Below are positions 26,324 to 35,708 of a DNA stretch of 64,000 bases, piece after piece (position 1 is the first letter of the stretch; each line of letters starts with the position of its first letter). The stretch covers positions 1,054,001 to 1,118,000 of the forward strand of contig CAVUHK010000008.1 in the NCBI GenBank assembly GCA_963741315.1, given 5' to 3'. This DNA comes from PALSA-1003 sp963741315 (lineage in GTDB: Bacteria > Pseudomonadota > Gammaproteobacteria > Burkholderiales > Casimicrobiaceae). The position numbers and the translations under genes were made by a program. The notes beneath the pieces were generated by a model. The model did no database searches and had not been told where the DNA came from. It saw only the letters and a list, made by a program, of their open reading frames with translations.

Positions 26324-27496
26324 GTGTCCACCTCGAAGTCATCAGACGCCGCGCCGCAGGATTCGTCCTCGCCACACGTGACCCCCGTCGTCCGGGCGGC
26401 AACGCCGGCCGATCGCTGGGTGGCGATCGCGGTGCTCGCGGTCATCGTCATCGGCTGCTTTTTCGTCCTCGCTCCGTTTCTCACGGCGATGCTGTGGGGC
26501 TTCATCCTGGTGTGCACAACCTGGCCGGTATTCCTGCGCGCGCGCCGGGTGGTCAAAGGCAGCGCGACGCTGGCGTCGCTGATCATGACCCTGGGCATCG
26601 CCGCGGTGGTGATCGGTCCGTTCGTGGTGGTGGGATTCTCGCTCGCCGACGACGCGGGACAGCTTTTCGATGCGGGGAAACGATCCCTCACGGAAGGGCC
26701 GCCGCTGGCGCCGGAGTGGGTGTCGAACCTTCCCATGGTTGGGCCGCGGGTCGCGTCGTACTGGAATAACCTGGTCACCGATCGCTCGCAGCTGCTTGCG
26801 GAGTTGAAGGCGAATCTCGTGCCGATCCGCAACATGGCGCTCGGCGGCGGCGCGGCGCTCGCGCGCGGACTGGTCGAGCTGGCGTTCTCGGTGTTCATCG
26901 CGTTCTTCCTTTATCGCGACGGCGAGGTGATGGCGCGGCGCATGCTCGGTACGATCGGGCGCATTTTTGGCGATCGCGGCCGCCATCTCGCAGGATTGGC
27001 GGTGAACACGACGCGCGGCGTGGTCTACGGCATCCTGGGAACGGCGCTGGTGCAAGGTGTGCTGGCGGGAATAGGCCTCGCAATTGCGGGCGTGCCGGCA
27101 GCGGCGCTGCTGGGACTGATCACGTTCTTTTTCTCGCCGATCCCGATCGGTCCGCCGCTGGTGTGGATTCCCGCCGCGGCGTGGCTGTTCTTTCACGGCC
27201 AGACCGGCTGGGCGATCTTCATGGTCGTCTGGGGTGTGGCGGTGGTGAGCAGCGTCGACAACTTCCTCAAGCCGCTGATCATCAGCCGCGGCAGCAACAT
27301 GCCGTTCGTGCTGGTGCTGCTGGGCGTGCTGGGCGGCGCCATCGCGTTCGGGTTCATCGGCGTGTTCCTGGGGCCGACGCTGCTCGCGGTCGGGTATGCG
27401 CTGCTGGCCGAGTGGAGCAGGGAGCCGGGGGAGACGTTTCCTGGCGATGCGGAGCAGCCGCCGAAAAAGCGGCGCTGGCGGAAGAAGACCGCGTAA
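26324..27496 (+). CDS. AI-2E family transporter (PF01594 type)
   Basis: The product has 390 residues from GTG 26324 with GGAGG upstream. It has about eight membrane segments. The N-terminal pair around 32-75 contains FFVLAPFLTAMLWGFILVCT, and the C-terminal part has LIISRGSNMPFVLVLLGVLGG and FGFIGVFLGPTLLA, both typical of this family. Members export autoinducer-2-like molecules or act as Na+/H+ antiporters, so the substrate is open. The C-terminus is basic (KKRRWRKKTA). Confidence 0.88.
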   Translation: MSTSKSSDAAPQDSSSPHVTPVVRAATPADRWVAIAVLAVIVIGCFFVLAPFLTAMLWGFILVCTTWPVFLRARRVVKGSATLASLIMTLGIAAVVIGPFVVVGFSLADDAGQLFDAGKRSLTEGPPLAPEWVSNLPMVGPRVASYWNNLVTDRSQLLAELKANLVPIRNMALGGGAALARGLVELAFSVFIAFFLYRDGEVMARRMLGTIGRIFGDRGRHLAGLAVNTTRGVVYGILGTALVQGVLAGIGLAIAGVPAAALLGLITFFFSPIPIGPPLVWIPAAAWLFFHGQTGWAIFMVVWGVAVVSSVDNFLKPLIISRGSNMPFVLVLLGVLGGAIAFGFIGVFLGPTLLAVGYALLAEWSREPGETFPGDAEQPPKKRRWRKKTA

Positions 27497-27573
27497 CGCA
27501 GCGGTGGTGCCGGGCAGGCCGCTGCGCGCGGCCTGCTAAAATTCGCTTCTTTTCACTCCGAACACGAATCGCC

Positions 27574-27849
27574 ATGAAGCCTATTCTTTTCGTCGCCGTA
27601 CTCGGCGTTGCAGCCACGTTCTCGACCACCGTCGCGGCCAAAGCCGACTGCAAGGCCTATCCCAAGGCCGAGTGGATGAACGAAGCCGATGCCAAGGCCA
27701 AGATCGAAGCGCAGGGCTACACGATCAACGTGTTCAAGGTCGACGGCAACTGCTACGAGATCTACGGCAAGAACAAGGAAGGCAAGAAGGTCGAGATCTA
27801 CTACGACGCCAAGACCCTCGAGCCCGTGAAGTCAGAGATCGAGAAGTAA
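27574..27849 (+). CDS. PepSY-domain small periplasmic protein
   Basis: The product has 91 residues from ATG 27574. The signal peptide (1-22) is followed by a single PepSY-like module (~28-91): WMNEADAKAKIEAQGYTI, VDGNCYEIYGKNKEGKKVEI and DAKTLEPVKSEIEK. Small PepSY proteins of this kind commonly precede a cytochrome b561, as here (3-bp gap). It may modulate or sense something for the cytochrome. A Cys pair (28 and ~55) could form a disulfide. Confidence 0.88.
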   Translation: MKPILFVAVLGVAATFSTTVAAKADCKAYPKAEWMNEADAKAKIEAQGYTINVFKVDGNCYEIYGKNKEGKKVEIYYDAKTLEPVKSEIEK

Positions 27850-27852
27850 GTC

Positions 27853-28389
27853 GTGCCAGGCTCCCACGACAAGGGGGCCGCCGGCGACGGCCGCGTACTC
27901 GTCTGGGACGTCGCCGTTCGCCTGTTGCACTGGCTGCTCGCGGGGCTCGTGATCTTCGACCTGGTCCAGGACGATGGCGGCTGGACGCACCGCATGGTCG
28001 GGTACGCTGCTGTTGTCGTCGTGGTGCTGCGACTCGCCTGGTCTGCGCTCAAGCCTGGTTACGGCGGGTTTGAGGCACTGAAGCCTTCGCCCACTGCCAC
28101 CTTCAGCTACCTCCGCAGTCGTGCGCCGCGAACGCTTGGCCATGATCCGCTCGGCCTGTGGATGGTTTGGCTGCTGTGGTCACTGGTGCTGCTGCTCGGC
28201 CTGACCGGCTGGATGAGCCACCTGGATGCATTTTGGGGTGACGAGACGGTTCGAAAGGTGCACGCATGGCTCGCCGATGCGATCCTGGTTGCCGTGGGGC
28301 TCCATGTCGCGGGTGTGGCTGTGATGGGTTGGCACTGGCGGGAGAATCTGGTTGCTGCGATGTTTTCGGGGTGGAAACGCGGGTCGTAG
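27853..28389 (+). CDS. cytochrome b561-type diheme membrane protein
   Basis: The product has 178 residues from GTG 27853. It has four membrane helices with His residues suited to heme b ligation: VRLLHWLLAG in TM1, WTHRMVGY near TM2, KVHAWLADAI in TM3 and GLHVAGVAVMGW in TM4. VWDVAVRLLHW is the family's N-terminal signature. It moves electrons between quinol and a periplasmic partner. It probably forms an operon with the PepSY gene. Confidence 0.88.
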   Translation: MPGSHDKGAAGDGRVLVWDVAVRLLHWLLAGLVIFDLVQDDGGWTHRMVGYAAVVVVVLRLAWSALKPGYGGFEALKPSPTATFSYLRSRAPRTLGHDPLGLWMVWLLWSLVLLLGLTGWMSHLDAFWGDETVRKVHAWLADAILVAVGLHVAGVAVMGWHWRENLVAAMFSGWKRGS

Positions 28390-28496
28390 CGCGCGCCTGT
28401 CGCCCGGAGGCGCTGAGCGCCAACGTCGGGTAAAATCACGACTTCGCGGGAGGACCGGCGCGTGCAATGCGCGCCGGGCGAAGCTGATGCAGGAAC

Positions 28497-28583
28497 GGAG
28501 AGGTGGATGAGCGGTTTAAGTCGCACGCCTGGAAAGCGTGTTTAGGTTAATTCCTAACGCGGGTTCGAATCCCGCCCTCGCCA
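28497..28583 (+). tRNA. tRNA-Ser (anticodon GGA), acceptor stem irregular
   Basis: The anticodon stem CACGC/GCGTG encloses CTGGAAA, giving anticodon GGA. The long variable arm (TTTAGG...CCTAA) and T-arm GCGGG-TTCGAAT-CCCGC are intact. The acceptor strands are GGAGAGG (28497-28503) and CCTCGCC (28576-28582), leaving an A-G mismatch at the third pair. The next base is A instead of the usual serine discriminator G, and CCA is not encoded. Compared with a normal CCTCTCCGCCA end, the data fit a three-base TCC deletion. It may be a tRNA pseudogene or contain a sequence error. Confidence 0.8.
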
Positions 28584-28756
28584 CCGTTTTCACCGGGAAA
28601 ACACAATTCCAGTGCGCGGATTGTGGCCCAATCGTGGCCCAATCCACACTGTTTGTTCGTCCGATTTTTGGGGGTCAAAAACGCGACGTTTTCCCTTTTT
28701 TTGCGACTTCCAATTGAATCGAGCGGACCAGTCATTTGATCGATGCCACAGCCTGG

Positions 28757-29227
28757 TCAGAAGTCGACTGGCGATTCGCGCCACGAATCGTCTCGCGGTC
28801 GGGCACGCGCAAGCGCATGTGTCACATCGCACCATCCGTCGCAAGCGTTACGGCCAGGGCGGCGTCGCCAAGCATTCAGCAACCCCTTGCACTTTGCATA
28901 GAAGCTAAAGAATCTAAGGACCATTCGCCGCTCTGACGCAGTAATACGGTGACTGCTGCAGATTAGTTTGTCGTCCGTCATGCCACGGTCCGTCAAGATC
29001 ACGGCTCCCCACGCCTTGGTCCGTATGTGAGCACCAAGTGGAAGGCGCGGCCCAAGCACCAGCGCGTCGAGCAGATCGCCTTCAAGTCCTATATAGGCGG
29101 GCACTGAGCCATAGTTGAACGGGCATGGCAGGGGAGAAATGAAGTCCACGTGGCCCGTCGACCCGCGTTTGATGAAGCTGCCGCGCGGGACTTCGATGAC
29201 CACATCTACCTCCAACCCCGAGGACAA
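28757..29227 (-). CDS. inorganic pyrophosphatase-like protein
   Basis: The product has up to 156 residues. The best start is uncertain (TTG 29227; no ATG is available). The block VDVVIEVPRGSFIKRG near the N-terminus, PFNYGSVPAYIGLEGDLLDAL, and RFFSFYAKCKGLLN match the soluble family I pyrophosphatase fold, including the early E-x-P-[RK] and the central acidic motif. The canonical D-x-D-P-x-D is changed to E-G-D-L-L-D, so metal binding may differ. It begins 18 bp after the dehydrogenase gene on the same strand and in the same frame. A role recycling pyrophosphate is only an inference. Confidence 0.75.
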   Translation of the reverse strand: MSSGLEVDVVIEVPRGSFIKRGSTGHVDFISPLPCPFNYGSVPAYIGLEGDLLDALVLGPRLPLGAHIRTKAWGAVILTDRGMTDDKLICSSHRITASERRMVLRFFSFYAKCKGLLNAWRRRPGRNACDGWCDVTHALARARPRDDSWRESPVDF

Positions 29228-29245
29228 CGCGTCACCGAGAGAAAT

Positions 29246-31276
29246 TCACAGACCGAAGATGATGATCGTCGGACTGCCGGAAAGATTCCATCCCTGCCCC
29301 GCATTCCCCGGGGTGACCGCCACTCGCTGCTTGCCGCCTTGCTCCCAGGTTATTACGCCGCCTGCGATGGGACCTCCGGTATTGAAACTGTAGAGCTTGC
29401 TGCCATTGCGCGCATCGAACACCAGGAAATTTCCATCGAGGTCGCCCGTGAAAACGACATCGCCCGCGGTCGCGGTGACGCCCGCAATCATGGGCGTGGG
29501 AGCCTTCCAGCGCCATTTCATCTCCCCGGTCGTCGCGTCAACAGCATTGAGCCATCCGCTCCATTCGCTCTTGGGGTCGAACGTGCCCCAGCCGTTGGTG
29601 ATGCCCGTATAGGGGAGCCCGGGCTCCCATTTCGGTTTCGGCCCCAGCTTGAAGGTCGTGCACCAATCTACCGAAGGCACATAGAGCAGACCGGTTCTCG
29701 GACTATGCGCGGGCCCGTTCCATTCCACCCCGCCATTGACTCCTGGGCATACGCGCGTGCCCTCTGGTGTGAGCGGAGCATCCACATTGACCATAGTGGT
29801 CACCGGCACCTGGAACAGATGCTTGCCGCTCTCGGCATCGAGCCCATGCAGAACGCCATCCTTGCCGGCAACGGTGACGAGCCGTTTGTCCGCAGCGTCG
29901 TACAAGGCTACTGCCAAAGTGTCGCGATCGTGATTGTCGTTCTTCACGAGCTGGTAGAACCACTTGAGCTTGCCTGTGTTCGCGTCGAGCGCGACCAGCG
30001 AGGACGTGAACAGATTCGCGCCCGGCCGCATCTCAGGGTGGAAGTCCGGGGCGACATTGCCGACCGGCACGAACAAGGTCTGCGTGCGGACGTCGAGCGC
30101 ATAGTGCGACCAGCTCGGGCCGCCACCGTGTTGCGCGCTTTCGGGATTCTCCCAGGTCCCTGCGCCGGTCTGGTCGCCAGTTGGAATCAGATCGAACGAC
30201 CATACGGGTGCGCCGTCCGCAACTCGGAAGGCCATCATCTTGCCGCGTATGCCCCAGTCTCCACCGCTTTTGCCGACGAACACGAGGTCCTTCCAGATCA
30301 GTGGCGCGGCGCCAACTCCTTCGCCCACCATGGCGTTTGCGACCATGCGATCCCAGAGAATTTCGCCGGTCTTCGCGTCCAGCGCATACAGGTGACCGTC
30401 CTGAGTGCCGCGGATCACTCGTCCGCCGGCGATGGCGACGCCTTTGTTCGTGGCGTTCGTTTCAGGCCCGGTCGCCACGTGCTGATGCGACCAGATCTTC
30501 TTGCAGTTTGCCGAGTCGATCGCGTACGTGCCGAAATGCGTAGTTGCATACAGGATCCCGTCGTATACGACCGGGCCGGTGGTGAATGTCGCGACCTCGC
30601 CGAGCTGGAACAGGCACAACGGACGCAGCGCAGTCGCGTTGCTCCGATCGATCTGCGCCAATGAAGAGTACCGATGCGCCTGATAGCCTTTGTTGTAGAG
30701 CAGCCAGTTGCTCGTGTCGGTATCGGCGCGGTCCAGCTCCTCTTGGGTCGGTTTCGAAGTGCTGGGTTGTTTGACGGGCGTCAGGGGCTGGTTCAGTTGC
30801 GTCGCCCTGCTTGCCGCCGCTGCCACAGAGGGGCCCGACGATCCGGCACCGCCAAGCACCAGGGTGCGATCCATCGGCGATTGCGGTGTGAACTCCTGTA
30901 TGCCGGCCGGCAGTCCGTTGTTCGCGAGCACATAGGCGACGAGGTCGGCGTATTCCTGACTCTTAAGCGAATTCGGATAGCCCATCGGCATCTGGCTGTG
31001 CACAAATGAGTACAAGGCCTTCAGGCTTTTGTTGTTCCATTGCGCGCTGAACTCGGGGCCCTTCAATGGTGGCGCTCCCGTACCCTGCAATTGCGCACCA
31101 TGACAGGACGAGCACTTCGCCGCGTACTCCCAGCGGCCGCGATCCATTTGCGCCTGCGTGAACCAGCCGGTGCCATCAGCGGCCGCGTCTGCTGCTCCGA
31201 CCAGCAGTGAGAGACCGGCCGCAAGGAACAACGCGGGTTGCTGACGACGAGACGTCGTCGTGTGGTTTTCGCGCAT
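29246..31276 (-). CDS. PQQ-dependent dehydrogenase with N-terminal cytochrome c domain
   Basis: The product has 676 residues. A signal peptide (~12-33) is followed by a cytochrome c domain with CSSCH at 55-59 and a candidate Met ligand in MPMGYP. A linker (~135-180) leads to an eight-bladed quinoprotein propeller with repeats such as DAKTGEILWDR, DANTGKLKWFY and DATTGEMKWRW, the W-docking-like motifs of PQQ enzymes. It would oxidise an alcohol or sugar in the periplasm and pass electrons to its own heme; here the cytochrome is N-terminal instead of the common C-terminal position. No PQQ synthesis genes are nearby. The gene is divergent from nfeD. Confidence 0.87.
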   Translation of the reverse strand: MRENHTTTSRRQQPALFLAAGLSLLVGAADAAADGTGWFTQAQMDRGRWEYAAKCSSCHGAQLQGTGAPPLKGPEFSAQWNNKSLKALYSFVHSQMPMGYPNSLKSQEYADLVAYVLANNGLPAGIQEFTPQSPMDRTLVLGGAGSSGPSVAAAASRATQLNQPLTPVKQPSTSKPTQEELDRADTDTSNWLLYNKGYQAHRYSSLAQIDRSNATALRPLCLFQLGEVATFTTGPVVYDGILYATTHFGTYAIDSANCKKIWSHQHVATGPETNATNKGVAIAGGRVIRGTQDGHLYALDAKTGEILWDRMVANAMVGEGVGAAPLIWKDLVFVGKSGGDWGIRGKMMAFRVADGAPVWSFDLIPTGDQTGAGTWENPESAQHGGGPSWSHYALDVRTQTLFVPVGNVAPDFHPEMRPGANLFTSSLVALDANTGKLKWFYQLVKNDNHDRDTLAVALYDAADKRLVTVAGKDGVLHGLDAESGKHLFQVPVTTMVNVDAPLTPEGTRVCPGVNGGVEWNGPAHSPRTGLLYVPSVDWCTTFKLGPKPKWEPGLPYTGITNGWGTFDPKSEWSGWLNAVDATTGEMKWRWKAPTPMIAGVTATAGDVVFTGDLDGNFLVFDARNGSKLYSFNTGGPIAGGVITWEQGGKQRVAVTPGNAGQGWNLSGSPTIIIFGL

Positions 31277-31516
31277 GAAGCAGACCTCCTTTGACGCGCA
31301 CGCACCCTGGGGCCGACGCTGGATGTCGGCGAACTATAGGCGCGGAGTAGCGAATCCACAATCGGCGTGGCCGCAGGTGGGCACGCGCTTCCGCTTAAGG
31401 CACACTGGCCGCGACAGCGCGTCACAGCGGGGCGTCCAAACCAGGAGGATAATGGTTGTCCGCACGAGACGCTCACGTGTGTGTGGCCGTCCCGGTGCAG
31501 CTACGGTCCCTTATCG

Positions 31517-32851
31517 ATGATTATTTCGCGGTTCTTCGGATGGGTGGTGCTTTCAGCTGCCACCGCAGTGTGCGCCGCAGCACCGGCGCCGGTCGTTACG
31601 CTGTCCATCGATGGCGCCATTGGCCCGGCCACCGCGGACTACCTGCACCGCGGGCTGGCGGCTGCGAGTAAGGAAGGCGCGCAGCTCATCGTATTGACGA
31701 TCGACACGCCAGGCGGACTCGACACATCGATGCGATTGATCGTGCAGGATATCCTCGCGTCGCCCGTGCCGGTCGCGGCATTCGTGGCGCCTTCAGGTGC
31801 GCGGGCGGCAAGCGCGGGCACGTTCATCCTCTACGCCAGCCACGTCGCCGCCATGGCCCCGGGAACCAATCTTGGCGCCGCGTCGCCGGTTCAGATTGGC
31901 GTAGGGTCACCAGCGCCCGAAGCGCCTGGCGCGGTCGACAAATCGAAGGAATCGGCGCCTAAGGACGTCCACGAACGCAAGGCCTTCTCCGACGCGGCGG
32001 CATACATTCGCAGCCTCGCGCAATTGCGTGGGCGCAATGCGGAGTGGGGCGAAAAGGCAGTTCTCGATGCGGCGAGCTTGTCTGCGACGGAAGCACGCGA
32101 GCAGAAAGTTGTGGAGTTGATCGCGGTCGACGTGCCAGGGCTGCTTCAGCAACTCGAGGGCCGCAAAGTCGAAGTGGCTGGCACGGAGCGCGTGCTGCAC
32201 ACGGCGGGTGCGCCCCTCGTCGCGTCGACGCCCGACTGGCACGACCGCATACTGTCGGTGCTCACCAATCCAAGTATCGCGTTGATCCTGATGCTGGTTG
32301 GCATGTACGGGCTGTTCTTTGAGTTCAACAATCCCGGCTTGGTCTTTCCCGGCGTTGCCGGCGCGGTATGCTTGCTGCTGGCGGCCTACGCATTTCACCT
32401 GCTCCCGGTCAATTACGCGGGCCTCGCACTGATCTTCGTCGGTATCGCGTTCATTGTTGCCGAGGTGTTTGTGCCGGCTTACGGCTCTCTCGGCGTCGGT
32501 GGAGTCATCGCTTTCGTGGCGGGTGCGCTGATGTTGATCGACACCAGCGCCGGCGGCTTCGGCATTCCGTGGCCGCTGGTCGTATTCCTTGCTCCTGTGA
32601 CCGCAGCGTTCCTGTTCTTCGTGGCGCGCATGGCGCTGCAGGCGCGCCGGGCGCCGATCGTGAGCGGCCTGGCGACCATGGTTGGCGCCGCCGGTGAGAT
32701 GCTGGAAGACTCCGGAGAAACCGGCTGGGCGAACATTCGTGGCGAGACGTGGAAGGTTCGGACCGCGGGTCACCTGGCGCGCGGGCAACGGATTCGCGTC
32801 GTTGCTGTCGACGGCGTGGTGCCGCGTGTGACCGCTGCGGAAGGAGAATGA
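31517..32851 (+). CDS. nfeD: NfeD-family membrane-bound serine protease
   Basis: The product has 444 residues from ATG 31517. It has a signal/anchor segment (1-23), then a ClpP-like protease domain with the nucleophile Ser99 in ARAASAGTF and a Lys155 candidate base in HERKAFSDAAAYI, as in the long NfeD proteins. Four to five membrane helices (~235-350) and a C-terminal OB-fold NfeD domain (~380-440) follow. It starts the classic nfeD-slipin pair (1-bp spacing). Known long NfeD homologues cleave the C-terminus of the partner stomatin. Confidence 0.93.
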   Translation: MIISRFFGWVVLSAATAVCAAAPAPVVTLSIDGAIGPATADYLHRGLAAASKEGAQLIVLTIDTPGGLDTSMRLIVQDILASPVPVAAFVAPSGARAASAGTFILYASHVAAMAPGTNLGAASPVQIGVGSPAPEAPGAVDKSKESAPKDVHERKAFSDAAAYIRSLAQLRGRNAEWGEKAVLDAASLSATEAREQKVVELIAVDVPGLLQQLEGRKVEVAGTERVLHTAGAPLVASTPDWHDRILSVLTNPSIALILMLVGMYGLFFEFNNPGLVFPGVAGAVCLLLAAYAFHLLPVNYAGLALIFVGIAFIVAEVFVPAYGSLGVGGVIAFVAGALMLIDTSAGGFGIPWPLVVFLAPVTAAFLFFVARMALQARRAPIVSGLATMVGAAGEMLEDSGETGWANIRGETWKVRTAGHLARGQRIRVVAVDGVVPRVTAAEGE

Positions 32852-32852
32852 A

Positions 32853-33623
32853 ATGGTATGGGCTTCCCCTTTGATTGTGCTGATCCTGCTGGCGGTGCTG
32901 TGCGCATCGTCGATACGCATCCTGCGTGAATATCAACGTGGCGTCGTGTTCCAGCTCGGGCGATTCTGGCGAGTGAAGGGTCCGGGCCTGGTCATCCTCG
33001 TGCCCGCGATCCAGCAGATGGTGAAGGTGGATTTGCGTACCGTGGTATTCGAGGTGCCGACCCAGGATGTAATTTCGCGCGACAACGTGTCCGTGAAGGT
33101 CAGTGCCGTCGTTTATCTTCGGGTCATCGATCCACAAAAGGCGATCATCCAGGTCGAAAATTATCTCAATGCGACGAGCCAATTAGCGCAGACGACTCTG
33201 CGATCGGTATTGGGTAAACACGAACTCGACGACATGCTGGCGGGTCGCGAGAAGCTGAACCTCGACATCCAGCAAGCGCTGGATGCCCAAACCAACTCGT
33301 GGGGAATCAAGGTTTCCAACGTCGAGATGAAGCAGGTCGACCTGACGGAATCCATGATCCGGGCGATTGCGCGACAAGCGGAAGCAGAGCGTGAGCGGCG
33401 CGCCAAGGTCATCCACGCCGAGGGAGAGCTGCAGGCCTCGGAAAAGTTATACCAGGCCGCGAAGGTGCTCGCGCAGGAGCCACAGGCGATCCAGTTGCGC
33501 TATCTGGAAACACTGACAGTCATTGGTGCGGACAAGAACACTACCATCGTGTTTCCGCTGCCGATGGACATCATTGGCCCGCTCCTGAAAGCGTTGCCGA
33601 CGCGCGACACCACCCCACCATAA
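32853..33623 (+). CDS. slipin (SPFH/stomatin family)
   Basis: The product has 256 residues: one N-terminal membrane segment (3-20), then the SPFH domain (~22-180) with REYQRGVVFQLGRF and GLVILVPAIQQMVKVDLRT. A charged helix (AIARQAEAERERRAKVIHAEGE) follows and ends in a hydrophobic C-terminus (TTIVFPLPMDIIGPLLKAL), the site cut by NfeD proteases in homologues. It follows nfeD directly. It organises membrane microdomains and oligomerises. Confidence 0.93.
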   Translation: MVWASPLIVLILLAVLCASSIRILREYQRGVVFQLGRFWRVKGPGLVILVPAIQQMVKVDLRTVVFEVPTQDVISRDNVSVKVSAVVYLRVIDPQKAIIQVENYLNATSQLAQTTLRSVLGKHELDDMLAGREKLNLDIQQALDAQTNSWGIKVSNVEMKQVDLTESMIRAIARQAEAERERRAKVIHAEGELQASEKLYQAAKVLAQEPQAIQLRYLETLTVIGADKNTTIVFPLPMDIIGPLLKALPTRDTTPP

Positions 33624-33805
33624 GGTTGATGCGGGCGACGCGCAACTAGGAGTACGGGACCTGATTGGCTCAACTAGCGTCAATCGTCCATTCGGTCGAT
33701 TTCTGAGGGAGACATACGGCCCAGAATCAAGCTCGTCATATACGTGCGTTTGAATGAACCAAGCTGGGCCAGGCTGAATCCAACTCTTGTGCCGAGTCGA
33801 TTCGC

Positions 33806-35603
33806 ATGAAGCCTTCAAAGCCAAAGTCCGCTGCATTGAGCGAGGAGCTGCCTGACAGCCCCACCGTCTCTGCTGCCCGCGCCTTGCCCTCGGGGACCCG
33901 CCTGAATGACTTCGAGCTTGGGGACATCATCGGGGAGGGCAGTGCGATCGATCGTCTACGCGGCCACCGACCGTGCGCTCGAGGTACCGGTGGCAATCGC
34001 GGAGTACATGCCGGCATCGATCGCGCAGCGCGATGACGTGGCGCAGGTCGTGCCGAGGACTCCCGCGCAGGTCGATGCCTTTGCGAGAGGACTGAAGGCT
34101 TTCATCGGTGAAACTCGCACGCTCGCCCAGTGCGATGACCCCTCGCTGGTGCGCATCGTGCGTCTATTCGAAGCTAACGCAACTGCCTACCGCGTCATGC
34201 CGCGCTACCCGACCAGGCGCCTGCTCGAGGTGCGTCAGCGCATGCTTCAACCGCCCGACGAGCAGGCAGTGCGCGCGTTGCTTGACGCGCTGCTAGGCGC
34301 GCTGGAAGTGTTTCATCGGACAGGTAGATCTCACGGAAAGGTCACGCCGTCCAATATCTTGCTGCTATCCGGCAACCGGCCCCTGCTGCTGAGTCCCGGT
34401 GCAGCGGGCCGTGCGATCGCCGGCGACCGAATCGACGCGCTGATCAGCAGCCCGGAACCGTCCTTCGCGCCGGTCGAACAGATTGTCGAATCGATGGACA
34501 CTCCGCTGCCCCCCTCGGTCGACCTTTACGCGTTGGCTGGTGTCGCCCGCTACTGGATCAGCGGGCAGTTGCCCGAGCCAGCCTTCGTCCCTGGCGACAC
34601 CGCACACCGCGAACCATTCGCCGAGACGGTACAACGGCTGTGTCTGACCTGGCCGCAGCTGCGCTACACCTCGTCCCTGGTGGACACGCTCGAAAGCGCC
34701 TCGTCGATCTACCCTGCCGAGCGGCCGCAAAGCGTTGCGCAGATGCGCGCGCGCTTGGGTAACGCACCTCCGGTCGCAGGTGACGTCGTCAGCTCGCCAT
34801 TGATTGCTGCGCCTGTTTCGAACGACGCCGTACCATTGCCGCCGGCGCCGCCGGGTCCTGTGACACAAGAACTTGATGCAGTAATGGCGGTCGCGCGCGA
34901 TCCAGACCCCGCACCCACACCGGCACCCGAACCCGCACCCACACCGGCACCCGAACCCGAACTCTTGGCAAGTGCTAGCGTCACTCGCATCGACGATGAT
35001 TCGTCAGCGCGGACGGCTTTCACACGCCAAGCGGCAATGTCGCGACGCGCGGCGATGTCGAGCGCCGCCGTGGTGCTGCTACTGCTGCTTGCAGGCGTTT
35101 ATGAGTTTCGCCAGGAACGCCAGATTGCGCGCGTGCTCGATGCCCTTGGCATCAGCCGTGGAAGCGGCGCTGGGGGTAGCGCGGCCGTGGCCGACCCTGT
35201 GGCGCCGGCGACACCGCCGATTGCGGCGGACACCGGGACCGCGAAGTCGCCTCTGCCAGAGCCCGCCGCCGCCGACTCACCGACGAGCGCTGCCACGCCG
35301 GCACCTCCGGCGACCGCTACCGCGCCAGCAACTCCGGCCGGGACCAACCCCGCGACGCCGGCGATCGCGGATACCGTCGCCCAGGCTGAACCGCCTGCAG
35401 TCGCACAGCCGTCCGCCCCCAGCGCGCCTCCCGCACGGCTGGCGCAGCAGGATGCGCCGCGCGAGCCGGTCAGCCCGCGCGCCGCGTGCGGAGCGCGCAC
35501 GGAATTCTCTCTGTACCGCTGCATGCAAACGCAGTGCAGCCAGCGACGCTGGGCGTCCCACGCCCAATGTGAGCGGCTGCGTGCTTACGACAGCGTGGAC
35601 TGA
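33806..35603 (+). pseudogene. Ser/Thr pseudokinase with C-terminal membrane anchor, frameshifted
   Basis: The frame from ATG 33806 reads DFELGDIIGEGS and then loses homology, while the next frame continues with SIVYAATDRALEVPVAIAEY. Removing one base near 33947 (in GCGATCGATCG) restores a continuous 598-residue kinase. All three catalytic motifs are degenerate: the ATP-binding Lys is Ala (VAIAEYMP), HRD-x-KPSN is HGKVTPSN, and DFG is SPG (LLSPGAAGRAI). A Pro/Ala-rich linker, one membrane helix (VVLLLLLAGVY) and a Cys-containing C-terminal domain follow. If translated it would be a pseudokinase scaffold or receptor rather than an enzyme. The largest single frame spans about 33906-35603. Confidence 0.7.
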
Positions 35604-35708
35604 CGCGTTGCTGTCACCGCACGCGTGAATAAACGCATCAAATTGAAGCGCGGAAGCGAGTTCATCCGCAAAACTCTCGGCCGGTGACTAGAGCGCTTTG
35701 ATCGTCAC

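Noticed and set aside
28547..28735. Minus-strand frame ending GGEGGIRTRVRN
   Set aside because: It reads back through tRNA-Ser(GGA); same artefact type.
28584..28756. Integrated element or integrase remnant next to tRNA-Ser(GGA)
   Set aside because: There is a short direct repeat (GTGGCCCAATC, twice) but no integrase-like frame or flanking att copy in the window.
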